The translations under genes were made by a program, and so were the position numbers. The notes under the pieces are model-generated. The model was not told the DNA's origin, made no database searches, and worked only from the letters and a program-made list of their open reading frames with translations. This document shows, piece after piece, positions 38,705-48,031 of a stretch of DNA of 64,000 bases (positions within the stretch are counted from its first letter, which is position 1; each line of letters starts with the position of its first letter). The DNA is from Novosphingobium sediminicola (GTDB lineage: Bacteria > Pseudomonadota > Alphaproteobacteria > Sphingomonadales > Sphingomonadaceae). The stretch is taken from NCBI RefSeq assembly GCF_014196525.1, contig NZ_JACIDX010000006.1, forward strand, positions 212,744-276,743, read 5' to 3'.

Positions 38705-40237
38705 ATGAGCATCAATATTGGCCCCGCCACCGTTGAGGAACTGCGTCCCCGGATCACCGTGATCGGGGTGGGCGGCGCCGGTGGCAACGCCATCGCCAAC
38801 ATGATCCGCGCCGAGATTGAAGGCGTGGATTTCGTGGTGGCCAATACCGACGCCCAGGCGTTGAACAATTCCATCGCCGAGCATCGTATCCAGTTGGGCC
38901 CCGACATCACGCAGGGCCTTGGCGCCGGTTCGCGCCCCGAGGTGGGCCGCGCGGCGGCTGAGGAAACGCTGGCTGAAATCGACCGTCTGCTGGACGGCGT
39001 GCATATGGTGTTCATCGCGGCCGGCATGGGCGGCGGCACCGGCACCGGGGCGGCCCCTGTGATTGCCGAGGCGGCGCGCAAGAAGGGCGTGCTGACGGTG
39101 GGCGTGGTGACCAAGCCGTTCCTGTTTGAAGGCACGCGCCGCATGCGCAGCGCCGAAAGCGGCATCGAAGAGCTGCAAAAACATGTCGATACGCTGATCG
39201 TCATCCCCAACCAGAACCTGTTCCTGGTGGCCAAGGCCGAGACGACCTTCAAGGAAGCGTTCCAGCTGGCCGATGAAGTGTTGCAGCAGGGTGTGCGCTC
39301 GATCACCGACCTGATGGTGATGCCGGGCCTGATCAACCTCGACTTTGCCGACGTGCGTTCGGTGATGGCCGAAATGGGCAAGGCGATGATGGGGACGGGC
39401 GAGGGCGAAGGCCCGAACCGCGCTCTGGAAGCCGCCGAAAAGGCGATCGCCAACCCGCTGCTCGATGGCGTTTCGATGCAGGGCGCCAAGGGTGTCATCA
39501 TCTCGATCATCGGCGGCGACGACATGAAGCTGCTCGAAGTGGACGAGGCTGCGAACCACATTCGCGAGCTGGTCGATCCCAATGCCAACATCATCTGGGG
39601 CAGCGCGTTCAACCCTGATCTTCAGGGCAAGATCCGCGTCTCGGTGGTGGCCACCGGCATCGAACAGACCGCGACTCAGGCCGAGGAAGCCTCGCGCCCG
39701 TTCAGCCTTCAGGCCGCACGCGGCCCGGCGCGCCCCGGCTTTGCCCCGACGCAGGCCGTTCCGGTTCAGGCCCAGCCGGTGCATCAGGCACAGCCCGCAA
39801 CCTATGCCGCACCGGCACAGCCCGCCGTGTTCACCCCGATTGCGCCCGCCCCGGTGGCCGCACCCGCCGATCCGGTGAGCTTTGCCCCGCTGGTTCAGGA
39901 GCCGGTTCCCTTCGCGTCTGCCCCGTCGCAGGAACCGCTTGATCTGGGCGCGCTGGGCAATGCAGAGGTTCCGGGTCAGGCTCCGGCTGCGCCCAAGCGC
40001 GACGAACTGCTGCTGGATGCAAGCCGTCTGGTCGATGAGGACGAGGCGCCGGTGGCGCGCCGCCGTCAGATCGTGCCCGAGGCGCCCGAACCCACCCCTG
40101 CGCCGCGTTCGGCCGGGACCTTGTTCGAGCGTATGGCCAATCTGTCGGCCCGCCGCCGCGATGACAATGAAGATGGCGGCGATGAAGGCGGTTCGATCAA
40201 CATTCCGCGCTTCCTTGGGCGTCAGAACAACCAGTGA
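38705..40237 (+). CDS. ftsZ: Cell division GTPase FtsZ
   Basis: The tubulin homologue that forms the division ring. It has 510 residues. GTP contacts are VGGAGGNAI (near residue 25) and the tubulin signature [10 protein letters not shown] near residue 112, with [11 protein letters not shown] (T7 loop). A variable Pro/Ala-rich linker of about 170 residues, longer than in E. coli and usual in alphaproteobacteria, precedes the C-terminal peptide IPRFLGRQ, which binds FtsA. GGAGAAGG lies 5 nt before the ATG. The 137-bp leader probably carries its own promoter. Confidence 0.98.
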   Translation: MSINIGPATVEELRPRITVIGVGGAGGNAIANMIRAEIEGVDFVVANTDAQALNNSIAEHRIQLGPDITQGLGAGSRPEVGRAAAEETLAEIDRLLDGVHMVFIAAGMGGGTGTGAAPVIAEAARKKGVLTVGVVTKPFLFEGTRRMRSAESGIEELQKHVDTLIVIPNQNLFLVAKAETTFKEAFQLADEVLQQGVRSITDLMVMPGLINLDFADVRSVMAEMGKAMMGTGEGEGPNRALEAAEKAIANPLLDGVSMQGAKGVIISIIGGDDMKLLEVDEAANHIRELVDPNANIIWGSAFNPDLQGKIRVSVVATGIEQTATQAEEASRPFSLQAARGPARPGFAPTQAVPVQAQPVHQAQPATYAAPAQPAVFTPIAPAPVAAPADPVSFAPLVQEPVPFASAPSQEPLDLGALGNAEVPGQAPAAPKRDELLLDASRLVDEDEAPVARRRQIVPEAPEPTPAPRSAGTLFERMANLSARRRDDNEDGGDEGGSINIPRFLGRQNNQ

Positions 40238-40287
40238 TGAAAGGCACCGGGCAGGCTTTGTCTGTCCGGTGGATAGGGCGCGGCGAG

Positions 40288-42189
40288 ATGAGCGCAGTTT
40301 GGCCTGAGCCGCGAAAGTTGCGGGCGGGATTGGCCTGTGTGTTGCTGGCCGGGGCCTCGGCGCTGGCCGCGCCGGGCGCATGGGCGCAAACCCCATCAAC
40401 AAGCACCCCCGTGGTTCAGGGCGAGGGCATGGACGCCAATCGCGCCATGTCGGCGGCGCTGGCCCGGCTGGGGCGGAATCCGCGCGATATCGAGGCTTTG
40501 CTGCAGGCGGGCGAATCGGCGCTGGCGCTGGGCGATACGCAGGCGGCCATCGGTTTTCTCAGCCGCGCTGATCGGTTGCAGCCCTATCAGCCGCGCGTGA
40601 TGGCCAGTCTGGCCTCGGCGCGGATGCGGATGCAGGACCCGGTGACCGCGCTGGGTCTGTTCGAGGATGCGGCCAAGGCGGGGACTTTGACCGGCGAGCA
40701 GATCGCCGATCGCGGGCTGGCCTATGATCTGGTGTCCGACAATGTGACGGCGCAGCGCTATTACCGCGAGGCTTTGGCCGCAGGCGCGGGGGATGAGGCG
40801 GCGCGGCGTCTGGCGCTGAGTCTGGCGATCATGGGCGACCGGCGCGCGGTGGAAACCGTGCTGGCGCCCTTGCTGCAAAAGCAGGATCGCGGGGCGTGGC
40901 GCATCCGGGCCTTTGCCTTTGCGATCATGGGGCGCGAGGAAGAAGCGGTGGCGATCACCAATTCGACCATGCCGCCCGAAATGGCCAGCGCGATGGCGCC
41001 CTATCTGCGCTATATGCGCAAGCTGACCCCGGCGCAGCAGGCGGCGGCCGCCAATCTGGGCTTTTTCCCGCAGCCTTCGCAGATCGGGCAGGAAAACGCC
41101 CGTATCGCCGATTATATCGCCGGACAGCATTTGAAGCGCCCCAGCTTTGCAGGGCAGGGCGCGGTGGATCAGGGGCTGGTGCCGGCAGGCGCGCCTTTGG
41201 GTACGCGACTTGCGCAGGCCGAGGTCGCGCCCAAGGCCGCCCGACGCGGGGCGAGCGAGGAATTGCCGCCGCGCGGCGAGCCGGCGCCGCCCGAACCGAT
41301 GCCTTCGCGGGTCGATGCGCCCGCCGTGCCGGTTGAGCTGGCGGCGGCCACGTCTGTGCCGCGCCCGGTGCCGCGTGTGGTCGAAGCCCGGCCTGCGGCG
41401 ACTTTGGCCAGCACGCCTGCGGCCGTGTCGAGCTTTGACCTGTCGCGCAGCGCCGCCCGCGCGCCGCAGGTGGCAACGGTCGATGGCGATCTTGATCCTG
41501 CGCCAAGGCCGGCGGTGGTCGTCGCCGAAACCAGGCCTCAGCCGGTCAAAGCCCAGCCTGTCGCGCCCGCGCCGATCAAGGCGCAGCCTGTAGCTCCTGC
41601 CCCCGTCAAGCTGGCCGTGGCCAAGGTGGCGGCCAAGTCTGCGCCGGGCAAGAAGCCCAGCTTTGCCGAATTGTTCGAGGATTTCGGCAAGGTCTCGACC
41701 GTGACAACCCCGGCCAGCGGCGCGGTGGACATTCGCAAGATCCAGCCTGCGCATAATGCGCCTGCCCCTGCGCCGACCCCCACGGCGACGCCGACGCCCG
41801 CCCCGGTGGTGTTGAGCGCCAAGGAAAAGGCGGCGGAGAAAGCCAGGGAAAAGAAGCTGGCCGACAAGGCGGAGAAGGTCGAAAAGGCTGAAAAGGTCAA
41901 GGAGATGGCGCCGCCACAGCACCCCAGTCGCATCTGGGTGCAGATCGCCGCCGGGCGCGATAATGAGCGCATTCTTTATGACTGGCGCAAATTGCAGCGC
42001 GCCGAGGCTGAGTTGTTCAAGGGGCAGAAGCCCTCGATTTCGGACTGGGGGCGCACCGGCCGCGTGTTGGTGGGCCCGTTTGAAACCGAAGCGGCGGCCA
42101 AAGCGTTTAATGAAAAGGCACATAAGGCGGGCCATGACGGCAGTTTCGTCTGGATCAGTCCTGCGGGCCAAGTTGTTGATTCTCTGTAA
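40288..42189 (+). CDS. Secreted TPR and SPOR-domain protein downstream of ftsZ
   Basis: A periplasmic or envelope protein of 633 residues from ATG 40288. A signal peptide ends at AWAQ. TPR-like helical repeats occupy about residues 50-260 (RNPRDIEALLQAGESALALG, GDTQAAIGFLSRADRLQ). A long Pro/Ala/Lys-rich segment follows, and the C-terminal 75 residues form a SPOR domain (IWVQIAAGRDNERILYDW, GRVLVGPFETEAAAKAF). SPOR domains bind denuded septal glycan, and the position after ftsZ supports a division role. The frame also has an ATG at 40237 overlapping the ftsZ stop; I prefer 40288 for the signal peptide but cannot exclude coupling. Confidence 0.85.
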   Translation: MSAVWPEPRKLRAGLACVLLAGASALAAPGAWAQTPSTSTPVVQGEGMDANRAMSAALARLGRNPRDIEALLQAGESALALGDTQAAIGFLSRADRLQPYQPRVMASLASARMRMQDPVTALGLFEDAAKAGTLTGEQIADRGLAYDLVSDNVTAQRYYREALAAGAGDEAARRLALSLAIMGDRRAVETVLAPLLQKQDRGAWRIRAFAFAIMGREEEAVAITNSTMPPEMASAMAPYLRYMRKLTPAQQAAAANLGFFPQPSQIGQENARIADYIAGQHLKRPSFAGQGAVDQGLVPAGAPLGTRLAQAEVAPKAARRGASEELPPRGEPAPPEPMPSRVDAPAVPVELAAATSVPRPVPRVVEARPAATLASTPAAVSSFDLSRSAARAPQVATVDGDLDPAPRPAVVVAETRPQPVKAQPVAPAPIKAQPVAPAPVKLAVAKVAAKSAPGKKPSFAELFEDFGKVSTVTTPASGAVDIRKIQPAHNAPAPAPTPTATPTPAPVVLSAKEKAAEKAREKKLADKAEKVEKAEKVKEMAPPQHPSRIWVQIAAGRDNERILYDWRKLQRAEAELFKGQKPSISDWGRTGRVLVGPFETEAAAKAFNEKAHKAGHDGSFVWISPAGQVVDSL

Positions 42190-42401
42190 AGCGGAACTGT
42201 ATTGTTTCAAAATGAGCCGAAGAAAGCGTCTTTTCCACAAGCTGTGAACAGGCTTATGGAGTTATGCGCAGGGCTTGATCGAATGGCGGCTTGTGCTTGG
42301 GGTGAAGAGTGCCCCATGCAAGCTGCGTATCACTAGGCCTCCCGCGCTCCTTGTCTGATGCTTGGGTCTGGGGCGCGCCGCATCGGGTTCTTGAGACTGG
42401 A

Positions 42402-42917
42402 ATGAGCATGATGAGGACTGGCGAGGGCGATTTGGGGCGGCACGACGATTGCGCGCCGGTCGAGATGCTCGGACAATTGTTCGAAGCGCGCGGGTGGCAT
42501 TACGAATTCGTCAGCGATGACGAAATCACCGGCGAGGTGCAGGGCAGTTGGGCGACCTATCAGTTGCGCGCGGTCTGGCGGGCCGAGGACAATGTCCTGC
42601 AATTGCTGTGCCTGCCCGACATCCGCGTTCCTGATGACAAGCGCCCCGCGATGTTCGAGGTGCTGGGCCTGATCAACGAACAGCTCTGGCTGGGCCATTT
42701 CGACATCTGGTCGAACAACACGATGCTGCTCTATCGTCACGGCCTGTTGCTCAGCGATGATGGGCTGCTCAGCCTGTCTCAGGCGCAGATGCTGGTCGAG
42801 GTAGCGGTTGAGGAATGCGACCGGTTCTATCCGGCGTTCCAGTTCATCCTGTGGGGCGACAAGAGCCCGGCGGACGCTTTGGCCAGCGCGCTGGTCGATG
42901 CGGCGGGGGAGGCGTGA
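42402..42917 (+). CDS. YbjN-domain protein
   Basis: A protein of 171 residues with the YbjN fold seen in type III chaperone-like proteins: LGQLFEARGWHYEFV, a central beta sheet (LQLLCLPDIRVPDDKRPAMFEVLGLINE), then LGHFDIWSNNTMLLYRHGLL and a C-terminal helix AVEECDRFYPAFQFILWG. The precise role is unknown; E. coli YbjN affects stress and motility phenotypes. I use ATG 42402, since sequence upstream to 42309 does not fit the family. It ends 2 nt before proC, in the same operon. Confidence 0.85.
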   Translation: MSMMRTGEGDLGRHDDCAPVEMLGQLFEARGWHYEFVSDDEITGEVQGSWATYQLRAVWRAEDNVLQLLCLPDIRVPDDKRPAMFEVLGLINEQLWLGHFDIWSNNTMLLYRHGLLLSDDGLLSLSQAQMLVEVAVEECDRFYPAFQFILWGDKSPADALASALVDAAGEA

Positions 42918-42919
42918 TC

Positions 42920-43729
42920 ATGTGGCCTGCCAACGTGCTGTTCATCGGCTGCGGCAATATGGGCGGGGCGATGTTGGCCGGATGGCTGCGCGGCGGCGTG
43001 GCGGCCGAGCGTTTCACCGTTTACGATCCGTTTCTGGAAGCCGCGCCCGAGGGCGTTGAGCTGCTGCGTGAATTGCCGGAAGGGCGGGTGTTCGACCTGC
43101 TGATCTTGGGTGTTAAGCCGCAGATGCTTGATGGCGTGGCGGGCGCGCTGACGGCGCTGGCCGGGCGCGATACGGTGGTGCTGTCCATGCTGGCAGGCGT
43201 GGAAATGGCCAGCCTGTCGCTGCGCTTTCCCGATGCGCGTGGGTTGGTGCGGGTGATGCCGAACCTGTCGGCGGCGCTGGGCAAATCGCCGATGGGCGTG
43301 GCGGCGATGGGGCTGGATCATGAGGCGCGCGAATGCGTGATGGCATGGCTGGCTCCGCTGGGCGCGCCCGAATGGGTGGATGAGAGCCTGTTTGATGCGG
43401 TAACGGCGCTGGCCGGTTCCGGTCCGGCTTATGTCTATCGCTTTATCGACGCGCTGGCGCAGGGCGGGGCCGCCTTGGGCCTCGATCCCGAACAGTCGCT
43501 GCGTCTGGCGCTGGCAACGGTTGATGGGGCGGCGGCTTTGGCCTCTGGCTCCGACGTGGGGCCGGGGGAACTGGCGCGGCGCGTGTCCTCGCCGGGCGGA
43601 TCGACGCTGGCGGGCCTGTCGGTGCTGGATGCGGGCGATGCGCTGGGCGCGCTGGTGCTGGGTACGCTGACGGCGGCGCGGGACCGGAATGTGGAATTGG
43701 GCGCGATGGCGCGGGCGGCTGGGAAGTAA
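42920..43729 (+). CDS. proC: Pyrroline-5-carboxylate reductase
   Basis: The last step of proline synthesis, NAD(P)H-dependent. It has 269 residues. The nucleotide loop is VLFIGCGNMGGAMLAGW at the N-terminus, then LLILGVKPQML and VRVMPNLSAALGKSPMGV. The C-terminal family signature is AGSGPAYVYRFIDAL followed by SSPGGSTLAGLSVLD. ATG 42920 is chosen because GGGGAGG lies 7 nt upstream; a GTG at 42914 overlaps the ybjN stop. proB is at 48-49 kb in a separate unit. A palindromic repeat follows 10 nt after the stop. Confidence 0.95.
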   Translation: MWPANVLFIGCGNMGGAMLAGWLRGGVAAERFTVYDPFLEAAPEGVELLRELPEGRVFDLLILGVKPQMLDGVAGALTALAGRDTVVLSMLAGVEMASLSLRFPDARGLVRVMPNLSAALGKSPMGVAAMGLDHEARECVMAWLAPLGAPEWVDESLFDAVTALAGSGPAYVYRFIDALAQGGAALGLDPEQSLRLALATVDGAAALASGSDVGPGELARRVSSPGGSTLAGLSVLDAGDALGALVLGTLTAARDRNVELGAMARAAGK

Positions 43730-43738
43730 GGGTTGAAT

Positions 43739-43953
43739 GCGAGGGTCTAGACCCTCGCGCTCCCGTTACTGTCTGCGTTGTGTTTCTGGTTCGGCGTTGA
43801 GTGTCGGACGCGATGTTTGAAATTGGAAAACCTGCGGCGCAGAAATTTGGCGCCGCAGGCTTTCAAACCTTCTGAGCGCTTCCTCGCAAACCGCTCACTA
43901 CCCCAAAAATGGGATTGCAAAGGGACGAGTCCCTTTGCCCGCCGGAGGCAAAT
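43739..43953. repeat. Modular palindromic intergenic element, copy 4 (complete: B hairpin, central hairpin, A hairpin)
   Basis: The mirror arrangement of the copy at 17.8 kb. Type B hairpin is the perfect palindrome GCGAGGGTCTAGACCCTCGC (43739-43758), then CCCGTTACTGTCTGCG and TGTCGGACGCG. The central hairpin has CCTGCGGCGC (43831-43840) with GCGCCGCAGG (43850-43859). The type A hairpin in inverted orientation has arms 43917-43925 and 43930-43938 with loop CGAG and ends in CCGCCGGAGGC. The B stem has T-A where other copies have A-T at its top base pair, a compensatory change. Confidence 0.9.
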
Positions 43954-44089
43954 TTCCGACTTTTTGCCCCAGAGCAACACTTTGATACCAAATTTAGCCC
44001 ATACCCCGCTTGAAAGCCGCGGGCGTAGGGGCGATATTCCCTCTATGCGCCGCAGGTTTTGCTGATCGGCGCTTTATGGAGTGAATGAC

Positions 44090-44833
44090 ATGGCCATCTG
44101 GAATGACCCCCAGCCCACTCAGACGGGCTTTGGCGCGTCTTCGAGGATGAATGCTGGGTATGTTGACGCAGCCGCCCTCGATGCGGGTCTGCGCAAATAT
44201 ATGCTGTCGATTTACAATCACATGACTTCGGCCGTACTGCTTTCGGGCATCGTCGCGCTGTTGTTCGTGCAGAGCGGGCTGGCCGCGCAGGTGTTTGTGA
44301 CGCCTTTGCGCTGGCTGGTGGTGCTGGCGCCTCTGGGCTTTGTTTTCGCGATGAGCGCGGGCATGGGCCGGATGCAGAGCAGCACGCTTAAGGCCTGTTT
44401 CTGGGGCTTTGCCGTGGCGATGGGGCTGTCGATCTCGTCGATCTTTCTGGTTTACACCGGTTCGTCGATCGCGCTGACCTTCTTTGCCACCGCCGGTTCT
44501 TTCGCCGGCCTCAGCCTGGTGGGTTACACCACCAAGAAGAATCTGTCGGGCATGGGCAGCTTTTTGATCATGGGCCTGTTTGGCCTGATCATCGCTTCGC
44601 TGATCTCGATGTTCTTCAACGTGCCGGGCATGGCTTTTGCGATCTCGGTGCTGGGCGTGCTGATCTTTGCGGGTCTGACCGCCTATGACACCCAGCAGCT
44701 CAAGATGAGCTATGTGCAGGTTGCGGGTACGCCCTATGCCGAGCGCGTGGCGATCATGGGCGCGCTGACGCTGTATCTCGACTTTATCAACATGTTCCAG
44801 TTCCTGCTCAGCTTTCTGGGCGATCGCCGCTAA
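44090..44833 (+). CDS. Bax inhibitor-1 / YccA family membrane protein
   Basis: A protein of 247 residues with a cytoplasmic N-terminus of about 35 residues and seven hydrophobic helices. Family features are YNHMTSAVLLSGIVALL, TSFFVYTG-like IFLVYTGSSIALTFF, FAGLSLVGYTTKKNLSGMG and GLTAYDTQQLKMSY; the Asp of the YDTQ motif contributes to the conserved di-aspartyl pH sensor. Bacterial members act as calcium leak channels or membrane-protein quality-control factors; the role here is not determinable. GGAG 8 nt upstream supports ATG 44090 over GTG 44081. Confidence 0.9.
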   Translation: MAIWNDPQPTQTGFGASSRMNAGYVDAAALDAGLRKYMLSIYNHMTSAVLLSGIVALLFVQSGLAAQVFVTPLRWLVVLAPLGFVFAMSAGMGRMQSSTLKACFWGFAVAMGLSISSIFLVYTGSSIALTFFATAGSFAGLSLVGYTTKKNLSGMGSFLIMGLFGLIIASLISMFFNVPGMAFAISVLGVLIFAGLTAYDTQQLKMSYVQVAGTPYAERVAIMGALTLYLDFINMFQFLLSFLGDRR

Positions 44834-44973
44834 GCGGCAGGCTCTGAAAGGCTCGAATGACGGGCGGACTATCGTGTCCGGGGTGCCATTTGGCGCCTCG
44901 GGCATTTTCTTTGCATCCCGTATCGGTTAAACAGGCGCGACAGGGCGCCGCGCTATGGGACGTGGTGTGTAAA

Positions 44974-45672
44974 ATGAGGTGGCAGGTGAATCGTATCCGG
45001 TTGGCATTGATGGGTCTGGGTCTGGCCGTTCTGGGGGCCTGCGCTGCGCCTCCCCCGCCGCCTCCGCCGCCTCCGCCTCCCCCGCCGCCGCCCAAGGTGG
45101 TGGTGATTCCGCCCCGGCCGCGCGCGCCTTTGGGGGCCGCGGGCAATGTGGCGATCCCCGCCAGGGGCGCCGATGGTGTGCGTCACACGATTCTGGTCGA
45201 TTCGGTCGATGCGCAATTGGTGTGGAATTTGCGCGCGGCCTATAATGTCGCCGCGCTCAACTGCAACGGCCCGGCCTATGTTGAAATCGCCGACAATTAC
45301 CGCGCCTTTTTGAAGAGCCATGCCAAGCCGCTGGCCCGCGCCAATGCGGGCGTGGATGCCACGTTCAAGGCCAAGTATGGCGCCAAGGATTTCATCCGCA
45401 CCCGCGAAACCTATATGACGCAGGTCTATAATTACTTCGCCTATCCGCCCACGCTGACCCATTTCTGCGACGCGGCGCTGATGATGAGCCGTGAGAGCGC
45501 GAGCGTGAAACCGGCCGACCTGCCTGATTTCTCCAAGCGCAGCTTTGCCAGCTTTGCCCGGGTCTATGAGGATTTCTATCGCGCCTATGAGACCTACCGG
45601 GTCGAACTGGCCGAATGGGAGGCCAAGTATGGTACGCCGGGCGCGCCCCAGCAGCCCGCCGGAACCCAGTAA
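44974..45672 (+). CDS. Lipoprotein with a polyproline run, function unknown
   Basis: A protein of 232 residues. A lipoprotein signal RIRLALMGLGLAVLGAC carries the lipobox and is followed at once by AAP and an uninterrupted run of about 15 prolines, then KVVVIPPRPR. The folded part (about residues 60-220) contains VWNLRAAYNVAALNC and YPPTLTHFCDAAL, two cysteines that could pair, and an acidic/aromatic C-terminal helix. The polyproline run could span peptidoglycan as a rigid rod. I use ATG 44974; a GTG at 44986 is a reasonable alternative. No homologous family recognised with certainty. Confidence 0.75.
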   Translation: MRWQVNRIRLALMGLGLAVLGACAAPPPPPPPPPPPPPPPKVVVIPPRPRAPLGAAGNVAIPARGADGVRHTILVDSVDAQLVWNLRAAYNVAALNCNGPAYVEIADNYRAFLKSHAKPLARANAGVDATFKAKYGAKDFIRTRETYMTQVYNYFAYPPTLTHFCDAALMMSRESASVKPADLPDFSKRSFASFARVYEDFYRAYETYRVELAEWEAKYGTPGAPQQPAGTQ

Positions 45673-45832
45673 ATCAGGCGGTAAATCAGGCTGGGCAGGG
45701 GGAAGCGCGACGCGGAGAAATCCATGGCCGGAAAATTTCATCCTATATGAAATTCCCCCTTCCCACCCCGATAAGCATTCGCTAAGGGGACGCCTCCTAA
45801 GGGGAATTTCTCCAAAGGATTTGCACTGGAAC

Positions 45833-45908
<76 letters not shown>

Positions 45909-45929
45909 GATGCAGGATTTAAGCGAAAT

Positions 45930-45962
45930 GGGCCGTCGGCTTTGGTGCCAGACGGCCCTTTT
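45930..45962 (+). terminator. Rho-independent terminator after tRNA-Ala
   Basis: Arms GGGCCGTC (45930-45937) and GACGGCCC (45951-45958) form an 8-bp stem with a 13-nt loop, followed by TTTT. It separates the tRNA from obgE. Confidence 0.85.
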
Positions 45963-46004
45963 CGCATTGAAATTTCACATGTTGTTTACGCCGGAACCCT
46001 GCCC

Positions 46005-47081
46005 ATGCATTTTCTCGACCAGGCCAAGATCTTCGTCCGCTCAGGCAGCGGTGGCGGCGGTGCGGTCAGCTTTCGCCGCGAAAAGTATGAGGAATATGGC
46101 GGCCCCAACGGCGGCAATGGCGGCAAGGGCGGCGATATCATTTTCGAGGCGGTGCCGGGCCTCAACACGCTGATCGACTTTCGCTATACCCAGCACTTCA
46201 AGGCCCAGCGCGGCGGCGGCGGCGCGGGCAGCAACCGCACGGGCGCAGGCGGCGAGGATCTGGTCATCAAGGTGCCGGTGGGCACGCAGATCCTTGACGA
46301 TACCCGCGAGACGGTGCTGCTGGATATGACCCATGCGGGCCAGCGCGAGGTGTTTCTGCGCGGCGGCGATGGCGGGCGGGGCAATGCTTCGTACAAGTCC
46401 TCGACCAACCGGGCCCCGCGTCAGCATGGTCCGGGCTGGCCGGGCGAGGAAATGTATGTCTGGCTGCGGCTCAAGCTGCTGGCGGATGTGGGGCTGCTGG
46501 GCCTGCCCAATGCTGGCAAATCGACCTTCATCAACGCGGTGTCGAACACCAATGCCAAGGTCGGCGCTTATGCCTTCACCACCTTGCGCCCGCAATTGGG
46601 CGTGGTGCGACACAAGAATCGCGAATTCGTGCTAGCCGACATCCCGGGCCTGATCGCGGGCGCGGCTGAGGGCGCGGGGATCGGTGATCGCTTTCTGGGC
46701 CATGTCGAGCGTTGCCGCGTGCTGATCCATCTGATCGATATTGCCGGGGTCGATAAGGACGGCAAACCCGTCGAACCGGTCGAGGCGATGCATATCGTCG
46801 AGGACGAGCTGGAAGCTTACGGCGCCGGTCTGGACGAGAAGGCGCGTCTGGTCGTGCTGAACAAGATCGATCAGGCCGATGACGAGCTGGTCGCGGCCTA
46901 TCGCAAGGAATTGCTCGAAGCGGGGGCCGACGAGGTTTTCGCCATTTCGGGCGCCAGCGGTGCGGGTATCGACAAGCTGCTCGACGCGGTGATTTCCTAT
47001 CTGCCCGCCGCCACGATCACCGAACGCCCCGTGGGCGAGCGCGAAGAGATCGACGACACGCCCTGGTCACCTTTGGGGTAA
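46005..47081 (+). CDS. obgE: Ribosome-associated GTPase Obg (CgtA)
   Basis: An essential GTPase for 50S subunit maturation and stress control. It has 358 residues. The Gly-rich Obg domain covers about residues 1-158 (FLDQAKIFVRSGSGGGGAVSF, YGGPNGGNGGKGGDIIF), then the G domain has LPNAGKSTF (G1), the switch region TLRPQLGV, DIPGLIAGAAEG (G3) and NKIDQAD (G4). The C-terminus is short, without a long OCT domain. Frame is open back into the tRNA; ATG 46005 is the family start. Confidence 0.97.
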   Translation: MHFLDQAKIFVRSGSGGGGAVSFRREKYEEYGGPNGGNGGKGGDIIFEAVPGLNTLIDFRYTQHFKAQRGGGGAGSNRTGAGGEDLVIKVPVGTQILDDTRETVLLDMTHAGQREVFLRGGDGGRGNASYKSSTNRAPRQHGPGWPGEEMYVWLRLKLLADVGLLGLPNAGKSTFINAVSNTNAKVGAYAFTTLRPQLGVVRHKNREFVLADIPGLIAGAAEGAGIGDRFLGHVERCRVLIHLIDIAGVDKDGKPVEPVEAMHIVEDELEAYGAGLDEKARLVVLNKIDQADDELVAAYRKELLEAGADEVFAISGASGAGIDKLLDAVISYLPAATITERPVGEREEIDDTPWSPLG

Positions 47082-47094
47082 TTGAGGCTCGAAA

Positions 47095-47117
47095 GGGCTG
47101 GCCGTTAAAGCCAGCCC
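47095..47117. terminator. Hairpin between convergent obgE and epimerase genes
   Basis: GGGCTGGC (47095-47102) and GCCAGCCC (47110-47117) form an 8-bp stem with loop CGTTAAA, which contains the stop codon of the minus-strand gene. It lies 13 nt after the obgE stop. There is no long T-tract, so a bidirectional terminator role is an inference. Confidence 0.5.
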
Positions 47118-48031
47118 TCGCGCCGATACCATTCCGCCGTTCCCGTCAGCCCGCCGCGCGTTTCGATCAACGCGCGCCACAATTCGGGCGGCGGCGCGGC
47201 ATCGGGGCTGACCACCCAGTCTGGATGAGTCATATAGCCCACACGGTCGGGCGTCAGCTTGGCTTTGGCCCCACGCAGCATCCCGTCGATCCGGGCGCCC
47301 AGCCGCAAAAAGCCGGGCCTCAGCGAAATCACCCAGGGCCGCTTGCCCAGCGCCGCGCCGATTGCGCGGGCCATATCGACATGGCTCCATCCGCCGGGCA
47401 CGCCATCGTCCGGCTCGAACGTATGGCCATTGACCGCCATGCCGCCCGGAATCAGCGCAAGCAGCAGCCGGGCCAGATCCTCGACATGGATCATGCTGGC
47501 GCGGCCCCCGGCGGGCACGGGCACCACGCCCCATTTGGCCGCACGGAACAGCTCGAACATTTCGGCATCGCGCGGGCCATAGACGGCGGGCGGGCGGACG
47601 ATCGTCCAGTCCAGCCCGCTGGCCTTGACCAGCATTTCGGCCCGCGCCTTGCTGGCGCCATAGGCCGAGAGATCAGGCTCGCGCGCCGACAGCGATGAGA
47701 CGAAGATGAAGCGCGGCACGCCTGCGGCGCGCGCGGCCTCGATCATGTTCATCGTGCCCAGCACATTGGCGCGTTCGAATTCCTGCGGATCGGCGGCGTT
47801 GACGAGGCCCGCGACATGGATCACCGCCTCGGTCCCGCGCACCAGATCGTCCAGAGCGCCACGGGTGGACAGATCGCCCGCCACCCATGCCACATGGTCC
47901 TGCGGCGCCTGTGCGCGACGGGCCAGCGCCTGAACCGCAATCCCGCGCGAACGGGCCAGTTCCAGCACCATCTGCCCCACAAAACCCGTGCCGCCGGTCA
48001 GCGCGACCAGCGCTCGATCCTTGCGCACCAT
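47105..48031 (-). CDS. NAD(P)-dependent epimerase/dehydratase-like SDR protein
   Basis: An extended or atypical short-chain dehydrogenase fold of 308 residues. The dinucleotide motif is ALTGGTGFVGQMVL, with HVAGLVNAADPQEFERANVLGT and FVSSLSARE. The catalytic-like stretch is YGASKARAE (YxxxK), then WTIVRPPAVYGPRD. It resembles the NDUFA9-like and sugar epimerase groups; substrate unknown. Start ATG 48031 lies in the proB stop (TGATG), so the gene is coupled to proB. Confidence 0.85.
   Translation of the reverse strand: MVRKDRALVALTGGTGFVGQMVLELARSRGIAVQALARRAQAPQDHVAWVAGDLSTRGALDDLVRGTEAVIHVAGLVNAADPQEFERANVLGTMNMIEAARAAGVPRFIFVSSLSAREPDLSAYGASKARAEMLVKASGLDWTIVRPPAVYGPRDAEMFELFRAAKWGVVPVPAGGRASMIHVEDLARLLLALIPGGMAVNGHTFEPDDGVPGGWSHVDMARAIGAALGKRPWVISLRPGFLRLGARIDGMLRGAKAKLTPDRVGYMTHPDWVVSPDAAPPPELWRALIETRGGLTGTAEWYRREGWL

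Noticed and set aside
42228..42250. TTTTCCACA and TGTGAACA as a replication origin or DnaA region
   Set aside because: Only one or two imperfect DnaA-box-like words, with no cluster, no AT-rich unwinding element and no dnaA or dnaN nearby. Single similar words also occur at 20843 and 38595.
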